From Cercis canadensis (taxonomy: Eukaryota; Streptophyta; Magnoliopsida; Fabales; Fabaceae): 64,000 nucleotides of DNA. Where the stretch lies: contig QAOA01004219.1 in NCBI GenBank assembly GCA_003255065.1, positions 358,726 through 422,725 on the forward strand, in the 5' to 3' direction. The position numbers and the translations under genes are program-made. Positions 49,095 to 61,661 of the stretch are shown in pieces. Below the pieces are notes generated by a model that was given only the letters and a program-made list of their open reading frames with translations, made no database searches and was not told where the DNA came from. The first letter of the stretch is position 1; every line of letters begins with the position of its first letter.

Positions 49095-50514
49095 GCGAAA
49101 TACTTGTCAATCCTGTATTTTAAAGTAAATTTAAGTAAGCCTCAAAAGTTAGTTGGTCTATTCATGGAAAGCTTGTCAAAAAAGTAAAATAGGCAAAAAT
49201 GTGGATCAGATAATAAGAGATGCAATTTCAAGTGCCAAGCTTTCTTGTTTTCACCTGTAATTTTTCCAAATCTCGAACCAGACTTTGATTGTAGCTCTGA
49301 TCAGAAACCAGACCTATGCAAAGATATGAACCATCAAAACTAACTACTATACACCTATTTTCATTTCAGCTTTAATTTTCTATCTAGGAGCTGAAAAGTA
49401 GCAGTCTAGAAAACCAACCTTGAGATTTAAGAGAAACTAGGTTCTCTCTAAGCCACTTTATCAAATTCAACAGATTACAGATTCAAAGCTGGTTTGACAT
49501 GCATAAGCAACATAATGCAGAAATTAGAATTGTACTATGTAAGCTACCACCAATAACTAAGCAAAGAGAAAGAATCATTGAATACCTGAATAAGTGGATG
49601 ACAAACTTTTGGGGCTGGAGAGAAATTTTGGCAATGATACTTTATTTTGTTGTCTCTAAGATCCTTTTTTTCACCTGCAACATTCAAGTAGTAAATTTTT
49701 CTTACGGCACAAATTCAAAGTTTTTCATTTAATAGTTAAAATGTAAAAACACAAAAAAGGAAAAGCAAATAACTAAACCTATTATAAGAGCCTATTTGCA
49801 TGGTTCACAACAGTGATATGTAAATATCTTATTTTTTATCGAATTAATATGATGAATCTTCTATGTATATTTATCTTATATAATTCATACACAAGTTAGA
49901 TGAATAGTGAAATGAACTAGTGAAAAGGCTGCATGGGTAAGAAAATAACAATGCTTACCTTTGCAATATAGTGATATCCATCAATGGCTGGTGAGTGGTA
50001 AGTTATTAAGGTAGTCAACAAAGTCCCAAAAATATGAAAATATTTAACATTGGGACCTTGGCCTGAAATCCAGCTATTTCAGGAAGTAGTTTGAGTTAGT
50101 GCTAATAACAAGCCAAAGCAATATACATAAAAAAATATAAATTTTTTATTTTTATTTTTGATGAATGTTATCTCTGGGTTACCTTGAAAGTTGAAACACA
50201 AAGAAAGTGTAGAAAGATCCCAAACAACCAACAATTACACATTAGCCAACATATAACTTCGACACAGTTTCTGTAATATACATGAGGAAGACTTACTTAG
50301 ATGTGGGTTAGAAACAAATACTTGATTCAAACTGCTAAGACTATTTATGGTTTCAAAGAAAAATTAAAAGCTCAGGCTTTGGTTCCAATTTCTATTGGAA
50401 AGAGAAGCCTCCTTTCATAATATGGGAAGCAGACAAAGCGAAAAGTTATGTAATCACTAAGATGAAATTTAAACCTACAAGAGAGCATAGAATAAATTGC
50501 TCCATCATCAGGTT
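49095..50514. repeat. Block A, copy 2 (full length), with small conserved frame
   Basis: About 1.4 kb matching 61662-63068 to the same right end (TTGCTCCATCATCAGGTT). The small plus-strand frame is at 49499-49732 (77 residues). On the minus strand, TACCACTCACCAGCCATTGA followed by TGGATATCACTATATTGC and AAAG|GTAAGC looks like a possible exon end, and similar sequence is present in copy 3. Confidence 0.8.
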
Positions 50515-50602
50515 ATGCCGATCATCTTCAAGTTTGTTCCAGTATTGACAGTCTTGAAATTGAACTTAGATTCAACAAGCTTCATAATTCTGCCTAAAGA
50601 TA

Positions 50603-50950
50603 AAATTGATGTGCAGATTAAATGTGAACTGTTATATACTTATCAACAGTATTACACACTTATTTCATAAGCAATATTTTCCCTGAAAAGTATAAAATAA
50701 AACAAGTAAAGAAAAGTGGGCAATCAAAGTAGCTTAAAAGATAAAATTATCACAACACGAGTAGAAACTGGTTTCTTCTTTTCAGAAGAAAAATTTGCAT
50801 TTATTTAATTACCTCATGTTGACAAATCTCATATGATAATAGGGCAAGGGATTACTGCAATTCCCAATATCCTTTGTCCCCCTTGCAACTCCTATAGATT
50901 AGCTTGTGAAACTTTTTTCTTCAGAATTCCTTTCTGCTTCTTGTCTTCTT
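50603..50950. repeat. Block C, copy 2
   Basis: Counterpart of 41125-41470. It abuts the truncated 3' end of the synthetase pseudogene. Confidence 0.7.
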
Positions 50951-50978
50951 TACTGAACCTCCTACTCCGCGAGAGCTT

Positions 50979-53900
50979 CTATGTATAGAGCACCATAAGA
51001 TCAAACCTAAGAGTGAACCCAGAGTGCTTGACTGTTCTGTGCCGGCAAAGATCTAGGTACCATTCATACTTCTCTCTTGGCAAGCCCAACTCCTTGATTC
51101 TGCCATAAAACACAATAAAGTATGATACTTATTTCAAACTTCTAATTATAAATAGATTTGCAATGTAAGACTAGTTATTGACAGACCATTTGCTTGACTA
51201 TTGGGCTAATATATTAATGTTCATGACCGTTAAACCAAAAATTTTGTTTAAGACACAAAACTTAGGTTTCATATTTAATAATAGTTGAATTTTTTGTTAG
51301 TGAGCTCAAATTACCACCAAAACTGGAACTGTTCATGGATTCATCAATCATATAACAAATTTTTATTTTTATTTTTTTGGGTACAAAGGAGAGCAGTGGA
51401 TAACCTAATAAAAAATTTAGTTTAGACAACAAAAAACTTAGCAGTAAAAATATATAAATGAGGTAAGAAAGCAGTATGAAATTATGTCTAAACTGGCAGT
51501 ACCTTAAACTAATCATGTTAACACACTCCTCGCTCTGACTGCCAGCAATTATTGTTCCAACCTGCAATGTTTGTTATGATTGTAAACACTATTATCATTT
51601 GAGAACTGTAATAGCGCAAGAATAACTTCATAGAAATGCCTTATTCTCCTTAACCCTATCCACCCCACACAGACAACACTAACCCTCCCTTTTGACCATA
51701 CCTTTGGTACAACCATATCAAAAGCTGCTACTGTTTTCCCATCATCATTCAGTCAAACATAAAAAGGCTTAACTTCCCTCGGATAGTTGTATATTATTAC
51801 AGGCCTCTTGTAGATGTGATCCGCCAAACAACCGTCATTACATTAACAGATCAATAAGTAGCCAAAAGAGGTGAAGGCAACACTTTTTCTCCTATTAGAT
51901 ATCAGCAAATTCAGAAAATAACAATAATATTCGTACCTTAGATGTTCTGTTGTAAGAGCAACACCGAATTCAAGATTCGTTTCAAATTTCTTGTTTTCAA
52001 CCTGGAAGCAAAATTAGTTGACATGTAAGAAAGCTAATATCTTTTCTATCTTAAAGAAGGGGAGAAAACCCGTAGTGGAGAAAATCAAAACGAATGTCCA
52101 AGGAGCATGTGGTAATATATACCTTTCTTTGAACCTCTATTGCTTCATTGTATGACACCATTTCAGATGAACTCGATACCATCTGCTCAAGACGATAGAT
52201 GCAAGTATTGTCAATTCTTTTGGCAACAAACTTGATATCTTCAGAGCAATTTTCCAAAACCCACTTGCACAGGCATTTGAAGAATTCATTTGCACAATTT
52301 ATTGAATCCTGCAAACACCACGAAGTACAACATAATAGTAAATGAAGCAAAATCATTCCAATCACACTATAAAGAAGGAATTACAAGTAAAAATTACAGA
52401 GAACTTTGATTTGACAATTTTTTGTAAATTCTTTCAAATCCCTAGAGCACTAGGAACTTGCCATAATTTGGAAGTTAGTTGAACAATATTTTACAGTAAA
52501 ACCCCTTCTCAATAAAAATGTTTAACGGATCAAATCATAGTTAATGCCTATATACAACTAAAGATGGACTCAATAACTTAATAATAGAAAATCCAACTCT
52601 ATTTTGAAAACAGGGAAGCCTTGTAGTATTTTCCATGTTATAGAATATAGACTATATGCAGAACATGTTTATAGAAACATTGAAAAAATACAAAGGAAGA
52701 AAATAAACCAAGCATAGCTACAATCTACTGCTCCCATGGTGGATGTCTTAATTAACATTCATTATACATCTCCTTATAAATATGTAAACAGTATGCAGAA
52801 GTACAAATGCCGACATCATGGCTCACCTTGCAAAATTAATTTGATACTGAACTAAAATACTTGTATACCTTTTATACATTAATCTTAGAGAAAGGTTGCA
52901 CAAACAGAAGCTGCCTGATTTTTCCACCCATTTCATTATGTTAAGAGGTTACTGATAGCTATTAATACTTTTAGGGTTACCATAACATGGTGTACATGAC
53001 AACCCATGGGGCAGTGAGCAAGTTCTCTTGTTTCATTATATGAAAATATATTAAATATTGAAATCCTATCTAAAAGGTAGAAGTTGTGCAATAGATTGAA
53101 TATCTCGTAAAGTACTAGTGCAGTGTTTAAAAAAGAAATGATACCTTTAACTGAGAAAAAGCCACTTCAACCTCAACCATCCACATTTCTGCAGCATGTT
53201 TTACTGAATCTGTTTAATCTGCTTGGAATCTAGGTCCAAGTGAATAGACATTTCCAAGAGCACATGCATGCTCTCCAAATCTAAGCAACCACAAACAGTC
53301 AGATAGGTTTCACCAGAGAAGAAATCTTCAGAAGAGTCTACTTTATCAGCTTTCAATATAGTTCCTGATCTTGTCTTTTCCCTCGCTTCCAACTTTCATG
53401 CCAATTCATTTGTTTTCCGCAGATCTTGAATTGCAGCAACCAGTGCTTCCCAGTTGCTTTCAGTTCTTTCCAAATTTTCAATTATGTTGTTTTTCTCTTT
53501 TACAGCTTCCTTCACAGCTTCAAGGCTAACACCTTCAGTCTCATAAATGGTATCTAGCTTCTCCTTGTCAGCTTTCTGACCCAGGGTAGTAACATGGAAC
53601 ATTTTGCTAAATCCTTCGCAGTCTGTGGTAATTATAGTGGGTACTTGCACATCAAGGAATGCATTATCTTTAAAAAAATGATTGGTTGCAAAAGACAGGG
53701 CACTACGAATTCGCATGACAGTGGCCACCTATAATATGAGCAACATGTCATTTGATTATAGAAGGAAATCAACAGTAGGCTATATTTATCATAAAAATCT
53801 AAATCACAAAAATATGACTGTGATATATGAAAAAAAAAAATGTTTACATATATTATTACAAAATATGTATGAAAGGGTGATAAGCAAGACCCATTTGAAC

Positions 53901-54809
53901 ACTTTATTCCTAGAAGTCCTAAACGTAGCATCTTAGGTAAAACAATTATAAAATCTCACAAAAGTGCACACAGACAAATCTAGGCAGCTCTACTGTTGCA
54001 GTGCAACATCGAAGAAAACATTTATTGGCCTAGCTGGTATTATCCAATATTGTTTCCAAACTTTACTTCAAACCTGATCAATCACTATATTCATTTCAAG
54101 ATATCGTAGATACTGTTGTAAGAAAAAAACATATTGCAAATCTCTAGAATGCTAAATTTGGCCATAACTTATATATATGATAAGGTCAATATGACCCAAA
54201 GTTTCTGGACCACATGATCAAGCAAATTAGGATCAGAGAATTGTCATCTCCAACAACAATGGAATATAGTGCTTAATTATAACTAATAAGAAGCAAATGA
54301 AAAGATAACAACATATAATTTTGCTGGTAACTAAATTCAAACAAGTCACCCAGAGAAATGTTCTAGTTATCAGAGATAAGCAATAGGAATAAAAAAGGAG
54401 TAAATATCAAAGTAATATTCAAATTCACCGTAGTTGTTCGAGGTCAGAACTGGGAGTAGTCCCTTAACAAATCCAGTGGTAGTCTTTTCTTAGATAATGG
54501 ATACTTGTCAAGCTCGACAGTCCCAATGTGAAGAACTTTATCCGCTTCAAGCTCAGCAGCATGTTTTCCTTCTGCTGATAGCTGTCTTAGTACACCTTCC
54601 ACTAATATAAAGGTTCCAGTATGCATAAGCTTGCTGGGGGGAGCTATGCAGGATTCAACAACAACCTAAAATTTTACCAATAACAATAAGAAACANTTTT
54701 CATTCAAATCACAGCAACCACGATTCCTACTACATGACCGCAATTTAAATTGCTGTATAACAGTAAAAGAAAGTGGTGATGGAAATGCACCTGAAGAGTC
54801 GCAACAGAG
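50979..54809 (-). pseudogene. Asparaginyl-tRNA synthetase-like pseudogene, copy 2
   Basis: Introns and exons 2-8 of the 35413-39880 gene are recognisable in order: exon 2 at about 54430-54666, exon 3 about 53151-53728, exon 4 about 52123-52308, exon 5 about 51937-52003, exon 6 about 51708-51836, exon 7 51503-51561 and exon 8 50979-51099. Exon 1 is gone except for about 19 bases at 54791-54809, so there is no start. Exon 3 has in-frame stops (NELA then TGA; FQAD then TAA) and a frameshift after LDLES. Exon 6 has a stop (CGA to TGA) and has lost its acceptor AG (GACAG to GACGG). Exon 8 ends early in FDLMVLYT. The altered motif 2 (FQAD) and motif 3 ([10 protein letters not shown]) are both present, so those changes predate the duplication. 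A single N at 54696 stands in place of roughly 100 bases of intron. Confidence 0.95.
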
Positions 54810-54895
54810 CTATGCAGGGCGAGGGCGACGCTGGGAGGGTTCCGGCAAGGGAAGGCGGAGATCAGGGGAGAAGGGCGAGAGTTATGGATGCTGAA
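54810..54895. other. GC-rich tract at the duplication breakpoint
   Basis: About 85 bases (starting CTATGCAGGGCGAGGGCGA) much richer in G and C than anything nearby. It starts exactly where the exon 1 homology of the synthetase pseudogene stops and has no counterpart in unit 1. It could be a piece of a foreign 5' exon captured at the junction, but no frame is recognisable. Confidence 0.5.
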
Positions 54896-55424
54896 TTAGA
54901 GCTGTCAAAATAGAGCGAGGGGCAGTCAGAGGGATAGAAAGCTGTCAAAATATCTTAAAAAATTACACAAATAACATTTCAAATACAGAGAAATCAGAAC
55001 CAAAGCATGATGAGCAACAAAATTTTGTTATGGATGATAAAAGACTGCTCGGTTCTATTGTCATTCTGAATTTGAAATACAAAATTACTAAAAAATTATA
55101 TTGAAAATTTTAAAATATTACACAAATAAAATAATTTAAAATTAATAATTTAAATACAGTAATTAAAAGGAATCAGATCCAAAGCAACAAAATTTCCAGT
55201 AAAAGACCAATAATTTTGGGTGATATAGTGAAATATTCTGATTAATTGAATATAAAGACCAATACTATTACTAGTAAGGGTTACTAATGATATCTAAACT
55301 TGTGCTTTTGTTGTATAAATTATATTTAACAATTTTGTCCACATAATATTAACAATAACAGATTACTGTAATAAATACCTCACAACAGGAACAACAGGGA
55401 GCGAGCGAGCTTGCTTCTAGTCAA

Positions 55425-58400
55425 TCACATTTGGTCTCTGTCTACCATTATGTATGGGATGTGAGCAATTTTGGGCCAATCTGCTCCTGTTCCTCTCTGG
55501 CATCTTTCTTTTAACACAGGGTTTGAGTACGGGATTTCTAGGCTCTGTAAATTGGTGAGGTGACCCATTCCTTCAGGCAGTGACTCCAAATTCTCGCAAC
55601 GGAATATTATCATTTCTCGAAGTGATGGGATATTGCAGATCCACTCTGGTAATTCCCTCATATAGTTACCACCGATTACTTGAATTCGTTGGAGAGAACG
55701 GAGGCAGTGAAGGGGTTGTCCTTGTGTTGTATCCTCCTCAATCTTATAAGCCTCATACACATCTCTGTTCATTTCTGAAAAGCCAATGGTCATTTCCTGA
55801 AGTGCAGCAGGAAGATGGCGCATACTTCGAAACAGAGGCGCGTGAAGTGGATCAATATGAAGACGCTCTAGAGAAATGAGATTTTGCATCCACTCTTCTG
55901 GTAACTCTTTTATGCCAGTGGGGTCCACATCCCACATCCACAAATACTTGAGTTTGGAAAGAGGAGTGAAGGAACAAGAGTGAAGCGTGTCATTATTAGT
56001 AACTAGAGATGGCTTTGGGTTAGCCTCTTGTGTTAGTGTCGCTTTATTCATCTTCACAGTATCTATCAACGGCTTCACGCTACATTTCCACAATATCAAC
56101 TCCTCAACGAGATGAGGAAACGTAGGCATGCAAGTCAATTGGCTACAATATTGGATTGATAAAGAAGAAAGACGAGAGAATGGAGGCAGGACAATAAGTT
56201 CGTTTTGCCTGCAGGATTCGATATCAAGTGTCTCCAAAGATGGGAAGAAGGATGTTGAAATAGGCGTGGGCAATGATGATGATGAAAAACAAGAAATATA
56301 TTCACACCATACATCATCACGCATACCCACAATCTCAAGATGTTTGAGGAAGGGGAGTTGGTCCAACCTCGGAAGATGTGGGCAGTTATAAAGGGAAATT
56401 CTAACAATATTTGTGAGTGAACAAATCCAACTTGGATATCTCACACCTCGATAATTCTGGATGATGAATTCTTTCAAATTTTCAGGAGGATGAAGGTTTT
56501 CCAATAGGACCAAGTTGTCATCATTTTTGTTATCTTCAGAACCCCAATCTAATTCCAAAGACTGGAGGTTTTTCTTCTCTTTCAAATTGACATCCTTTGA
56601 CTCCAACCCAACATCGTTTATTGATCCAAGATTCTTAATACACAATTTGCCTCTCAAATTATTCAATTCTTTCAATTCATTCAATTTGGCAAACTTTAGA
56701 TCCTCCCCCACCACAAATTTCTGTAACGTTTGCAGTGATTTCAATTTTCCCAACCCAGTTGGCATCCCATCTTCAAAAGTTGTACAATCATCAGACCAAA
56801 TAAGGTGTCTCAAAGAGATTAATTTTGTGATACCTACAAAAAATTCAAGCTTCTGGCAACTTTTCACTTTGAGTGTTTGCAAATGCATCAATTTGCTTAT
56901 GCTTTCAGGCAATCTAGTTAATTCACTACAACTTGAAAGTTCAAGATACCTCAAATGCTTTAGTCTACCAATTGATCCTGGCAACTCTCCAATGTCGAGT
57001 CCACATAAATTTACAGCACGCAGGGTTTTGAACTTCCAAATAATAGGCAGTTCCATCTTTGGTGAATGATAATTGGGGAACATCTTCTGACTTGATGGCC
57101 AAAGAATGGTGCGCACCCTATTTGCATCCAATAAATTTGATGGAATGCATACGCCTTTATCAAGCCACAAGTGAGTGGGTGTTCCAACAATTCTTTTCCC
57201 CTCACTATGCAAGTAACAATCTATTCCAGCCACATCCATTGCAAGATCATGCATTAGATCATGCATCTTGAAGTATTCAATATCACCATATTCATCCATC
57301 TTAACATCCTGAAAGAACGATCTCATCAACAAAATCTTAACATAATCATTACCCACATCTTCCATACATTTCATTCCAGTTGAGCACTCAAGGTAGCCTT
57401 GTGCCATCCATAACTGAACCAGTTCCTCCTTTTCAAGCATCGAATCTTTTGGATATAAACAACAATAAGCAAAACATTGCCTTAACTCAATTGGCCGCAA
57501 GTGTTTGTAACTTAGTTTTAGGACTGCCATAACTCTCTCTGTGTCCTCACTCAACCTCCATATATCACCATCTAAGATATTCAACCATTCATTTTCTCCA
57601 TTTTTAGTTCTTAATAGACTACCAATTGCTCTAATTGCAAGTGGAACTCCTCCACACTTCTCTACAATTTTCTCCCCAATTGATAGGAGGCTTGGGTCAA
57701 TCGTTTTAGCATCGTCTCCAAATGCCAACTTCTTAAATAAAGTCAAGGATTATTTTTTGCTCAAACCTCCTAAAAGATATGGTGTACTTACACTCATTGT
57801 TTTAGCTACCTCTTCTAAACGAGTAGTCACCAAAATCTTACTTCCTGTTGCACAACTCGTCAAAGAACTTCTCAAACAATCCCAATTTTCATAACTCTTG
57901 TTCCACACATCATCCAAGACAAGCAAATACCTTTGGCCACTTAAACTCTGTCGAAGCTTTTTTTGTAGTTGGTCTAATTCTAAGTGGTCAACTATACTCT
58001 TATCATCAAGTGATTTTAAGATTTTCTTTAGAAGAGTTTCAACTTCAAAATCTTCAGAAACACACACCCACATGTGCTTCGAAAAGAACTTCTGCACTTC
58101 AGCATCATTGTACACCAATTGAGCAAGAGCTGTCTTGCCCAGACCCCCAACACCAACAACAGAAATCAAGGAAACATTTTGATTGTTATTTGTTTGCATC
58201 AACAAGTTCATAACATCCTTTTTGCTTTCTTCCCTTCCAATAATCTCTGATTCTTCCACAAAAGAACTTGTTTTCCTTCATTCACTCACATTTTCCTTAA
58301 AAACTCTGTCTCCTTGACGAAAATTCAACTTAAACATATCATTTGCAACATCATTGAATTTCTTCTGAATTGCCTCTATCTTATGGGCCATGTTACTGCG

Positions 58401-58748
58401 AAAAACAATTGGATTTGAGCTTGAAAAGAAGTTGCGTACCTTTCTCACTATTTTTCCATGACCGTCCACTTTTTCTCTTAAATCTTCAATGACAAAGTCG
58501 TCAAACAAGTCATCTGCATCATGAAGGACCTTCTTGAGCCTGCTTATCCAGTATTTGACAGCATGACTCTGGTCTTGTTCTTGTTTCTCCTCAGCATCCA
58601 AAAGCCTGGCGTTGATAGATTCAACTGTTTCCTTAAGCTTTTCAAGCTCATCGATGACCCCATAAATCCGTCCAAACTCAGCAAAGACAGGTGATGCTAA
58701 CCTGTTGATAAGGCATACAGTAACGCCATAAGGGATTTGTTCAGCCAT
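55425..58748 (-). pseudogene. CC-NB-LRR copy 2, full length with two in-frame stops
   Basis: 1108 codons run in one frame from ATG at 58748 to the stop at 55425 without any frameshift, and align along their whole length with the gene at 43013-46318. Two nonsense codons break it: codon 157 (Trp to TGA, after RVFKENVSE) and codon 333 (Gln to TAA, after GGLSKK). Everything else is preserved, including the P-loop GVGGLGKT, kinase 2 LLVLDDVW, GVPLAI, RNBS-D, MHD and all LRRs. The first open piece alone would encode a 156-residue coiled-coil domain. The decay is recent: if there were no selection for long, frameshifts would be expected. Alternatives are an expressed truncated CC protein, or sequencing error at two sites. 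Confidence 0.93.
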
Positions 58749-59370
58749 CTCTCAAGTGGTGAGAAATAGAAGAAGAAGGGAAACGAAAGAGAGAATAACT
58801 CAGAAATCAAATACTACGAGCTGCTGGCTTTGAAATGGGAAATGAAACTCTCTTGCAATAGATTGGTGTAGCTGCCTTTGTTCTGTTGGCATGTGTGGAA
58901 AGATAGAAATGCTGCAATATTTAAAGACCAGAATTTATGAGCTGGAGTACCTTGAGAGTTGTCTGGTGCCCTTGGGAGTTCCGCCTTTTAGTGTTTGTCT
59001 CGATGCTGGTGATCATCTTGGTGTTTCAGTTAGCCGGCCATTTGTGCAACCTTGTAATGATGTTCACGAATTTGCATAAATGAAAATAACAATTAGAAAA
59101 CTTTGGACAACGAAAAAGACAACAAGAAGGCATCGTGTCAATCTGAAAACAAAAGAACGACCTTAAAGAGTAAAACCAGCCACTAATCTGTAAAAATTGT
59201 ATAGTAATGCTGCTAAGCCTCAAATATAGTGCTGTATTTGATGTTGAAATTTTGACATGCCCCAAGTTTGACTTCCTCTTCCCCTTGTTTGTGATGTGCC
59301 CTAGCTAACCACCAGAACCTAAAAAATATGTCATTGTTTTTATATATATATACCCATTGTCATATAAGTG
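58749..59370. other. 5' flank of NLR copy 2
   Basis: 58749-58865 matches the leader of NLR copy 1. Homology then stops at sequence with a LINE-like fragment. The rest of the interval to block B copy 2 is unassigned. Confidence 0.55.
58867..59080 (+). pseudogene. Possible LINE-derived fragment at the NLR copy 2 flank
   Basis: One plus-strand frame reads LFCWHVWKDRNAAIFKDQNL and then stops. The WH-W-xRN-xxIF pattern is the segment between the zinc-binding region and RNase H in plant LINE ORF2 proteins and their derivatives. No other part of the element was recognised. It starts where homology between the two NLR flanks ends, so it may mark the insertion or breakpoint. Confidence 0.45.
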
Positions 59371-61661
59371 AACAACTTTCCTTGAAAAAGATGCATAAAT
59401 AATCTAAGCTTAGTAATAATTTTTTGATATCATTATTTTTGAAAATTTGACAATTGAAAGCCCACGAACCCAAGTTTGTCATCTACTTTCTTGTGCCCTA
59501 GTTAGCTTCCAAACATAAAAACAACTTATATTGTTATTCTTTGATAGGAGGGATGGGTGGGTTGGATGATGATTTTAAAATACAACTCAATTAATGAATA
59601 GGAAATTTATAATATTTATCGGTCTTTATATATATACGATAAAATGTTTTCTTTTAGCTAATGGCTAAACATACAACATGATATTAGTATCATGAATTTT
59701 ATTTTTTTTTTTGAATAAATTCAATCTGTTGGTGTTTAAATAAGTTTGGGTTGGCCCAAACTTGCTTGAATAAGACTGGGTCAACCCGAATTAATAGCAT
59801 ACTATAACAGCATAACTAGAATTTAAATCATTGAATTAAATATAATTAAGTGGCTAAATTAGAACAAACCCAATAAAGTGTTTAAACATTTTGAATTAGA
59901 AATTGAAGTGTAAAAATTAACCTAAATATTATGTCTTTTTTATACTGGTAGTGAATCAATCTTATATCCATTCAATTAATAAGTACATTCCACTATTCCA
60001 GTAGTTGTACAATTGAAAAGTATTCTCCTGGAGTCACTTTGTGAATGATATATTAATTGGAGCATAAATAATTAAGAAAGATAGTTATAATGGAAATCTG
60101 ATTCCCAACAGTGCTCCTTTTATGTTTGTCTTTTTCCAATTTTCACCCCACATATTCAAGCTATGAATTTTCCCACTCAAACAATTATAAACTTCACCTG
60201 AGAAACCAGAGAAAGGACAGAAAGTAACTACATGAGTTATAATTTAGAAAAGCCTAGTTGTATAGTTTTCCAATTTTCACCTATCAATATTTGAGTTCAG
60301 TTTTCCCCATTGAACAAATTATAAATTTTCTTTCTGGTCAAAGTTGAGAAGCTCGAGAAAAGAATAGAGAGAGAAAAAAAAATTACTATTTATATTAGCT
60401 AGAGAGAATATCTTGTCCTAGGAAAGTTTTCTTACGAGTTTGTCGTTGAATTTTGACAAACCTTATACTTTTTTTTTACAGTTTCTTTGTTTGCTTTGTT
60501 GTTTATAAAATTCATTGTGATTCATAAAAGAAAAGGAACTTTGTCACATACTAGAAATATATGTTATACTTCCTTGACGTGACAAAATAATAATCGTTGA
60601 TTTAAAAATATTTAATTTTTACTATTTATTTTTTAACAGTCAAGATTAATTATTTTTTACATTAACAATTGTTATGCTGCCACGCTATGGAAGTATCAAA
60701 TGCCTCCTTGGTATGGTAGAATTGCCCAAAAGAAAAATGTTTTCAAAGTTGGAATTATTCAAAGTAAACTTATTTGTTTTCATATTTTTGGCATTCAACC
60801 CTACACAAAACCAAAGATCTACATGCATATGATACAAAATCAAATGCATCAAGCAATATAAATAGACACTAAAGATACACAAGGGATGTATCGTGGTTCA
60901 GCCTTAGCCTTCATCCACAGGTGCAAGAGTGGAGAAGATTCACTATAATGGAGAGAGCGGAGGCACAGGTTGAAAATTCGTTGTCAAAAGGCAGACTACT
61001 AAGAGCAACACTAATAGGTAGGCAATTACAATATGATCAATAAAACTAACAGATAAAAGAAGTGGCATAACATATATTGTGGAACTTCTGAATAAGAATG
61101 TAATATAATTGAAGTATCTTTCCAAGAAAATCTAGCATAATTAAGAAAACTAGAAAAATTTTGCTTGAGCTTAAGTAAAACCTCTAACCTCTAAAGTGAT
61201 AGTTGAATCAAAGACATACAAACAGATCAAATTATAGAGTACACTAAATTTTACATCCTAAGAATAAAAACTCAAGATATGATTGATGAACTTCATTATA
61301 TAAGAGAAATGTGCAAGATCCATGATCTTTAAATGTGCCAAGATAACAAAGCTTCAGGAAAATAGATGCACTTGAAAATCCGTAGAGAGAATGAGACAAA
61401 TGGATGATTCTTGTGACTTAATCATCATTAACGATTAAACTTTGAATTGTAAAATCAGTGGAAACTTGCATATCCTCCATCACTTGGTAATGATTTTTCT
61501 GATTCTCCATTCTTTTACAGGAATAAATGAATGTTAGTGATTATAATCCAGAGTGGTACAATTTGGCCTAAAAAAAATTGCGGCATTATCATCAACTTCT
61601 GTCTTCTTCTTTTTTGGTGGGCTTCATTGTCAGTTTATGGCTTTGATAATATTCTTATATC
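59371..61661. repeat. Block B, copy 2
   Basis: Same order and orientation as 47803-49094. It differs by the 864-bp insertion at 60344-61207 and by a substituted stretch near 59690-59800 (GGGTTGGCCCAAACTTGC and GGGTCAACCCGAATT, absent from copy 1). Confidence 0.8.
60344..61207. mobile_element. 864-bp insertion in block B copy 2, class unknown
   Basis: Block B copy 1 gives the empty site: GTCAAAGACATAC at about 48645-48657. In copy 2 the site is split: TCAAAG at 60338-60343, then 864 bp from TTGAGAAGC to ATAGTTGAA, then TCAAAG again at 61208-61213, followed by ACATAC. That is a 6-bp target duplication (5 is also possible). No terminal inverted repeats or coding frame were seen. An internal stretch (GTATCGTGGTTCAGCCTTAG, CCTTCATCCACAGG) resembles motifs seen in plant interspersed repeats. 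Family not assigned. Confidence 0.7.

Larger units (their letters stand above)
46319..50978. other. Intergenic between NLR copy 1 and the synthetase pseudogene
   Basis: 46319-46440 is a 5' leader shared with NLR copy 2. Then come repeat block A copy 1, a gap of Ns, block B copy 1, block A copy 2 and block C copy 2. No protein domain was recognised in any of these blocks. Confidence 0.6.
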
